From Psettodes erumei (taxonomy: Eukaryota; Chordata; Actinopteri; Pleuronectiformes; Psettodidae): a stretch of 64,000 nucleotides of DNA. This document shows positions 53,901 through 61,604 of this stretch, one piece after another. The position numbers and the translations under genes were made by a program. Each line of letters begins with the position of its first letter. Position 1 is the stretch's first letter. The DNA is taken from the NCBI GenBank assembly GCA_016785225.1, contig JAFBJZ010000872.1, positions 182,501 to 246,500 on the forward strand, read 5' to 3'. Under the pieces are notes generated by a model. It worked only from the letters and a program-made list of their open reading frames with translations. It did not search any database and was not told where the DNA came from.

Positions 53901-54050
53901 TCACCAGATGCGGTGAACCCCGTTTAGCGGGAAGATGTAATGATCTAATTAACAACACTGCACCATAATTCTGCACGTCTTTCACTGGTAGGCACGTTCT
54001 CGCTGCTTGGTGGCTCATTAAGGTGAAGACTGAATGGAAACTCTGCAACA

Positions 54051-54113
<63 letters not shown>

Positions 54114-56864
54114 GATTACCGACAGAGAATGAAATTGATTTCTTTAGAACGCGGGGAGATCAAAAGGCTTATTATAATTGGTTTGTAAACGTGGCTGAGC
54201 TCACCCGCCCACTCTGCTGAGCACGTACGCCCATGCATCGCCAAACATGCATTCATCTGAAATAAACTTGTCCACATATTATAGGAGGCAAATGTGCTAC
54301 AGGGGCCAACTGTTGCATGTGTGGGCGTGTTATACGGCAAGGCCCGGCATCTACCTTACTACAACAGGCCACAGAAACTCAGCGACAGGCACTGAGGCAC
54401 AGAGGAGGGACGGCTGTAAAGGCTGGAGAATTGGGATGTGAGAATCGGGATGTGAGAATCATCTTCCCATTATGAGGATTAATAATCGTATATGCTCCCG
54501 GCCCTTTTCTCTTCTTTTCTCTCTCCCGAATCAAATTAATCACTGCCGCTCCCCCCAGCCCGGCCTTCTCCTCCGCACAATTCTTCTTTTCACCCACCTC
54601 CTCCACCTCCTCCTCCTCTCACTCTCCCCCTCTCATTCTTTTGCTAATTGGGCTATCTGAGGTGCCGACTTCAAAAGGCACCTGGTATCAAACACGGTCT
54701 CGGAAGGGGAGGAAGGGACCGTTCAGAATATGCAAACCCAGAGGGGGCGAGCGGTATACAATTTCTTGTCTCCACGCCGTCCTCCTGCTCCGTGCAACGC
54801 AACTGGGTGACTCTGCACAAAAAACAATCCTGTTCATCTGTTGACGATCACCGTCATCACAGTTCCTGCGATTGTAAGGAAGAGGGGAAAGCTTCGAAAA
54901 AGAAGGGAAACTTACACCAGCGCTTCACGGCGAGGAACCAAGAACCGGCAGCTCAGGGGAGAACCGGGGATAAGCTTGCCGCCTGCAGCCATGCTCATAC
55001 GTGCTCATGTCAACAAGCAGGGTGTTTACAATTGCAAACAGTCATATCAGGTTTTTGACTGTAAGCCCTCACATTAAAAAACGACGGGAAGAAAAATAAT
55101 AGTCTTTCACACAGAAGATGGCAGTATAATGGCATGGTTTCTCCACTGCAAATCCTGTGGTGGAATTTGGACGGATACGTCGAAATATAGCGTTTCGAGT
55201 AGCTTTAAATAGAATCCTCCGCCGCATCAAGCTGTAGAGTGGAACAGCTCGCCGTTATCTCGGGCCAGGCATTGGCATTCAAAAGCCTAGTCCCATAAGA
55301 CACTTCAGCATGCAGCCTTATTAGGAATATATCACCACATCTTCTCAAAAGGTGAAACAGAGACACGCGCCACTTAAAATGCACCTTCGACCTCGACGCG
55401 GTCCATCAGCGTCACGTGACACACAATGGACCACAGAGAGGAAGCTGGCAGGCAGCCAGCAAAGCAAGTCTGAAAGAACCTGCCCGAACAGTCCCCAGAG
55501 GTGCTGTACCTGCTGAAAACCCTCACAGTGGCAACATCGTTCAGCCAACTGGTCATCCAGATGAATATCTCCCTCGTTTTCCCGAGTTTACAGCATAGGT
55601 TTCACATTTCACCGTGGTGGATAAGATGCTCGGCAGCACAGAACTACTAACGGTGACCTTGACTGCGACGGCTGTTTGCAAAGCAAGCTAAGTAGTTTGA
55701 GAAGAGACAGGTGAAAAGTCTTGAGGTGAGGAAGGCAAGACTAGAATAAATAAACCAAGGTGGTGCCTCTCTCCAGCGGCTGTCTGTTCATGTTACTGTC
55801 TGGCCTGACCTCAGAACCACTATTTAAAAACGTGGAGCCGAGCAGGTTCACCGCTGCAATGCAATCTTGTCGGGCAGAAAAAGCTCGACAGCAACCTAAA
55901 ACCACAGAGACATGCAGAAAATGCTTTTAGATGGATCCGGCACAGACGACAACACGCGTAAATAAACAAACTGCAGATAATTGACGCTCTGTGTCTGATA
56001 ACGGCTTCACTGCCTTTTGGGAACGCTTCTTCTAAGTGGGATTTCACACGCTCTGCTCTTGTTGGGAGAAATCCATCTTGACATAAAAGTATATCACTTA
56101 CATGAATACAGGGCTTTGATTATCATCTCTGCAGTTTGATTGGACTGCGGGCCACATACAGTAAGGTGAATTCTGACTCGCTAAATCGACAGAGATTCTG
56201 TGAGGAACCGCCTCCACGAGAGCCATGTGCACCCGGCGGGCGTGTCTCCCACCATCAGCTCTCTCCTCTTCCACCGGGCCTCAGAGGTCGAAACCCCTGA
56301 CCCTGCCCTGAGCGCGCTGCCGCCCTGAAAGCAGATCTTCTGCGTGGGTGTGTGTGAGCATGCAGCCCCGGCTGTGCTGCTGGGCAGCTGATGGCGAGGA
56401 GGAGGAAGGGTCAGGGAGGGTCAGCGGTGGCTCGGTGTGGTGTCGGCCTGCTTTTGCTGGGTAACAAGGAATGGGAGGTGCCAAGAGGAGGAGGATGAGG
56501 GAGAGGGGAGCCAGGCTCCCAGAGGTGAGGGATAAGGAGAATGATTGAGGTCAGGAGGAAATGTACTAGGCCTTGAGCACAGTGTTTAAGCAAGAGGAGG
56601 AAGGACACGGGGTCAAGGGTCAATGTACATAACCAGAGCTGGTAGCTTATGGGGCCATGCGTGCGTGCGCTACCACAGACACCCAAACTGTAAATGCATA
56701 CACATTATACAGTGTGGATCAAACAAGATGCTAGTTTAGTGAAATCTGTTTCAACCAAGCTTTTTTATTCCCGACTGGGAGACTTGGACGTATTCGAGAC
56801 ACGCACAGGAAATCAACAACAGATACAGAATAATGACCACCTGCTGTCTCCACGCACACACACG

Positions 56865-56906
<42 letters not shown>

Positions 56907-59900
56907 GCACATCCACACAGGCAGACATACAGACAGGTGTGGGGCTATGAAAAGGCCACGGTGTCTTTATAGACCGCTCGCAGAAAAGGTTATTCGACAT
57001 CAACTGCAACAGGCAGCTGTCTCCACCAATAAAAAGGGGAGGCGTAGGTGCACAGGGCAAGGAAGTGTGTGTGAGGGGGGGTCAAATTAAGGACTGACAG
57101 GTGGACGTTAGGACTTGCCATACAGGTGAATCCAGATGGGACGGCTGTCAACGCTGACATTTAAATGACATCAACAGCGAGAGCCGTCAGCTTTGTGCAG
57201 ATGCGCACTTCAGTTTGTGTATGTGACATGAGTCTGTGTCTGTATGTGCTCTGAGGCGGAAGCTGAAGGTCAGATGAAATTATATACACACGCCCACACC
57301 CACTGTCTGTCTGAGTGTTCCCGGTGTCCCGGTTATGATATGAATATGGAGGAGTTAGAGCAGAAGGCTCAGTGACACCGGGACAAGGTGATAGGAGTGG
57401 ACAGGTGTGCGCGTGTGCCCGCGTGTCAGCGCTTTTGCGCCAGGACAGCAGGTGGCTAGTCAAAGGACATCAGTGACCTTCTCCTTATCCCTCCTTCTAT
57501 CGTCCTCCTCCTTTGTCCATTTCTCCCTCCGTCTCCGCCCAGTCCCAGCTCACCTCACCCGGGTGTGAGCACTCCGTCTCGGCAACAACGAGTCGTGATG
57601 AACGCAAACGCAAGACACAGGTGTGGGTGGTTTATTCATGAATTTGGGCGCGTTGCTGTTCTGACACAGCGTTGCTGAATAATGTAAATGTGCAGAGCGG
57701 CCTTCGCACAGGCAAAGAGCAGGGTCAAGAGGGCCAGGGAAGATGTGTGAAAAAACAGCTAAATGGAAGAGTGTGTGCGTGTGTGAGACATTCTTACCTT
57801 TAGCGGCTGATGGAGGTGGAGCAGGAAGATCGAAAACAGATATGGAGTTGAGAGAGAGGGTGAGAGGCAGAGAAAAACGCAGCTTATTACTGTGATACGT
57901 TACATGATAACCACAGTGGTAAAAACACACCAGCCACACACACAGACACACTTACTCTTTGTCTGCGACGAGAAGGCCAAGGTGAGTTTGGCAAAGAGCT
58001 CATTGTTTTCAAATTTGTCTTCTTTTGCCTTGGTCCAGAAGCTGTCCTCGGAGAGGTCTTCGGCTGTGATCTAACGGAGAGACGCGGGTATTTACGGGGA
58101 GAGCAGGAAGGAGAAAATGAAAGGGATGTATTGCTTGTTAGATAACTGCATCATCAAACTGACACCATTTTACAAAAAGGGTCATCTGTGCACCTGGCAG
58201 ACAAAGAGAGGAGCAGATAAAGGAGTGGAGAGAACAAAAGACACGGCGGGGCTGTGAAGGAAGAGGGAAGGGACGAGGAAGGAAGGAAGGAAGACACAAA
58301 GACAAAAAAAAAAGGCAGGGGAAGGAACGAGCAGTCATTTTCTCTAATCTTTGCACACAGTCTCCACCACAAAGCATACTGAGCTTCAGAGCTTCACACA
58401 CTCAACTGCAAATAAATACATGGGTTTCCATTGTCTCTCCTCCCCTGTTCGCTCTTTCTTCACTTTACTCAGGGGGCATTTCGATCTCCCCCTCTGTGCG
58501 CTGGTGTTGCACGCTCTCTCTCTCTCTCTCTATTCTAGTCACAAGCCACAATTAACTTTGTATGTTTTTTCCTCCACTTTCTGAGCACTCTCATCAAGGG
58601 AAAAGACACAGAGAGAAAGTGAAATCAAGAGAGCGAGCGAGAAAGCAGCGGCAGTAAATTTACACATATCAGGCCTTTCATTATGGACAAAGCCTCGGGG
58701 ATGGGGACGTCGGTGAGGAAGAGACAGAGCAGGGAGAGGAAATGTGATATTGGGATGAGCTGAAAGAGCAAGAACGAAAGCAGGAGAGCACGCACGCAAG
58801 GAGGAGGATGAGACCAGGCCAAAAAAGAAAGTTAATTTAAATTACAAAAGAATACTGTCCTCTCTAGCAGCAATTTAATTATCTTTCAGTGGCGCAGTTA
58901 AAAGAAGAAGGCTTATTAAAAAGCAATTTCTGTAACATTCTCGTCAAACATTCACCAGCGGGGGGGGGGGGGGAGAGAGAGAGAGAGAGAGAGAAGCTAA
59001 ATGCTGATGAAGTCTGCTGAAGCCATTAAACAGTAGCTTTAGGCAAAAGAAAGACAGAGGGCAGTTTTGATGTTTTAACCATCACAGATGAGAGGGAGGA
59101 GAAGAACATGAAGCACAGGAGTCTTGAGACACACGTGCGCTGCGAGTCACTTTGGGTCGGAATCTCACCGTGAAACTTCCACCTCGCACACGTAGCCCCA
59201 CCCTCTGCCGCTCGCCAATTGTTTTGTCAAAGTAGACGCGCTTCGAACTTTGAATGATTTACACCAAAGCCCCAACCCCTTGTTTAAACGCCAGCATCGC
59301 CATGGTGCGATGATGACGAGCTGAAACGCAGCATACCACGTGTAGGTTCAGAAGTTCAGGAGATGCCATGGGCCGAATTCAACCAAATGTGTTTACCCAG
59401 CAGATCCCCAAAGGGTGGAAAACCTACACAGGTGTTCTTCCAAAGGATGTCAATTCAAGAACGTAATGTGATTTTCACAGTATTACATCGATTTTTTTTA
59501 GCCACTGATAATACACCGAACCATCTCAGTACTGAGGACTGACCTTGCTCCAGTTGGCTCTCTTCAGCTGGACCTCAGGTTTGTAATCCTTCTTAGGCTG
59601 GAGTCCGTAAGGCAACGGAGGTGGTGCGGGGGCACCCCAGCCTCCCATGCCGAACGGTGGAGGTGGAGGCATGCCTGGGCCCGGCGGCGGCGGCGGGGGT
59701 GGAGGTCCCATCCCAGGTAAGGGCGGAGGGGGCGGCGGCCCCGCCATGCCAGGAAGAGGGGGTGGTGGTGGAGGAGGGGGAATAGCGGCATGACCTGGTA
59801 GAGGAGGTGGCGGGGGAGGAGGAGGAACGCAGGCTTGACCCGGTAGAGGAGGAGGGGGCGGGGGCGGTGGAACAGGTATGGCTGCGTGGCCCGGTAGGGG

Positions 59901-61058
59901 CGGAGGTGGAGGCGGGGGGGGCACCGCCACACTCTGGCCAGGGAGAGGAGGGGCCGGGGGCGGTGGGGGCAATCCAGGGGTTGGCACGGGAACAGTAACT
60001 GTGACAACTTTAGTCTTGGCTTCTTCCAGATCCTTTGAGAGCTTTTCAGTCTGCAGGGAACGAAGGACCGAGCATGTTAACAGAAATATTGATCACCATC
60101 TACTACTGAACATACTATTATGTATATTTGAATCATATACAGTAATTGATCATATTAGAATGGCTTGACCATTGCTGTTAATTTTTTGAAATGACATTGA
60201 TTTAATACATAATTGGCAATTTCCCCCATTTCTAATGAATAGTCATGGCAAAAAAGAACGGCGGGCGGGGGGGATTCAATCCTGGGCGGGACCGAGTTTG
60301 GGAATAGATGGGAGAACAAGGCACAGAGAGAAAAACATAGCAGGGGGGAATTAAGCCCACGGAGGAATCCGAAAGTTTTAAAGAGGAGCACAAAATTCTA
60401 CATTAAAAGTGAGGGGCGAAGTCTATTTTTTATTTCCACACTGAAATAGCGATTACAGCATTTATATCAGCGAGACAATGATTCGGAAGAAAATTGTCCG
60501 AGTCATTAAAGTCAGACAGCTAATATTGGGCTCTGAGGGGGAAAAAAATGTATTCTCCTTTGTCATTTATGGAGTATGTGAGCGGTATACAGTAGTGGAA
60601 GCGTTTTCACCGTACGTGTTCCTGCGTGCTGAAACTGTGTGCGTGCGTGAGTAGAGCATCTCCGCGCAGCGTAACAAAATGTGCCGTTTTCTCTGACTTT
60701 GAAAAGAAGACGGTAACAGACATGAAGGGCCTGGGAGGCAGGCTTTTTCTTAGTGAGGCAGCCGATGAAGAGCTGGGCACCACATCACACAGAAGAACCG
60801 TGAGAGATCTCCACATGTGAAGAAATCTTCGATGGGCAGTGCCTCAATCACCAGGGAAAGTGAGCCATCTTGGTATGAGGAGCTTGTTTGATGCCTGGCT
60901 CGTGAGGCTGGTGAAGCTTTGGGCAAGTGCGTGTGCGTGTGTGTGTGTGTGTGTGTTTGAAATTTTATGTGTTGAGAAGATGACTCTGCTGGCAGTAGCC
61001 ACTTTGGATGAAGCTCATTTTGGAAGCTGTGTAGGTCTCTTACTGACAGACAGACACA

Positions 61059-61091
<33 letters not shown>

Positions 61092-61573
61092 TTCTGGGTC
61101 ACTTGGTGTGTTTGTGAGTGGGGTGTCTCTGGGAGGCAGAGTCCAGCTGGTGTGGCAGCAGGACACTGACAGCGAAACAATCCTACTGTATGTGTACACA
61201 CACACACACAAACAACACCCTGCATGTGTGTCTTGGCCTTAAAAAATATTCTGTTTGTCTCATCTCTATCCTCCCCTTTCTTCTCTCTTTAGTCATTCTT
61301 TATGGCCCCATTCCCCCCGTTTCCATGTTCTTATTGGGTTTCTTAATCTCTAAAGGATTTGGCTTCTTCTCCCAATATCCTTTTAGATTTTTTTTTCTTC
61401 TTCTTTTCATGCCATGCTAGCAGTTGGCTAAATCATTTAAGGCCAGGAGGCTGTTGTGTTTGTGTGGGTGTGCATAGATGTTGGACAACTTTTGGTGCTT
61501 ACGCTTCTGCAATATTGCATTTCTCTCATTCTCTTCAAAAATGTTTTACTTCTCGGAGCTTTGGCAGAAGTTT

Positions 61574-61604
<31 letters not shown>

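Larger units (their letters stand above)
26317..57955 (-). other. diaph1: Giant diaph1 intron inside FH2 (31.6 kb)
   Basis: Bounded by a strong donor (AGA|GTAAGT) and acceptor (CTCCAG|CC); the split Thr289 codon is restored across it. I saw no missing formin exon. It is packed with (CA)n/(TG)n arrays, polypurine and poly-G tracts and CpG-rich patches (about 34.9-36.1, 46.4-48.1 and 52.6-53.1 kb). It also holds repeat-free stretches such as 39640-40640 and a candidate same-strand two-exon reading frame at 32636-33282. Confidence 0.88.

Noticed and set aside
54648..55058. 136-codon plus-strand open frame
   Set aside because: No recognisable protein, and the amino-acid composition looks random. 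Kept out for lack of support.
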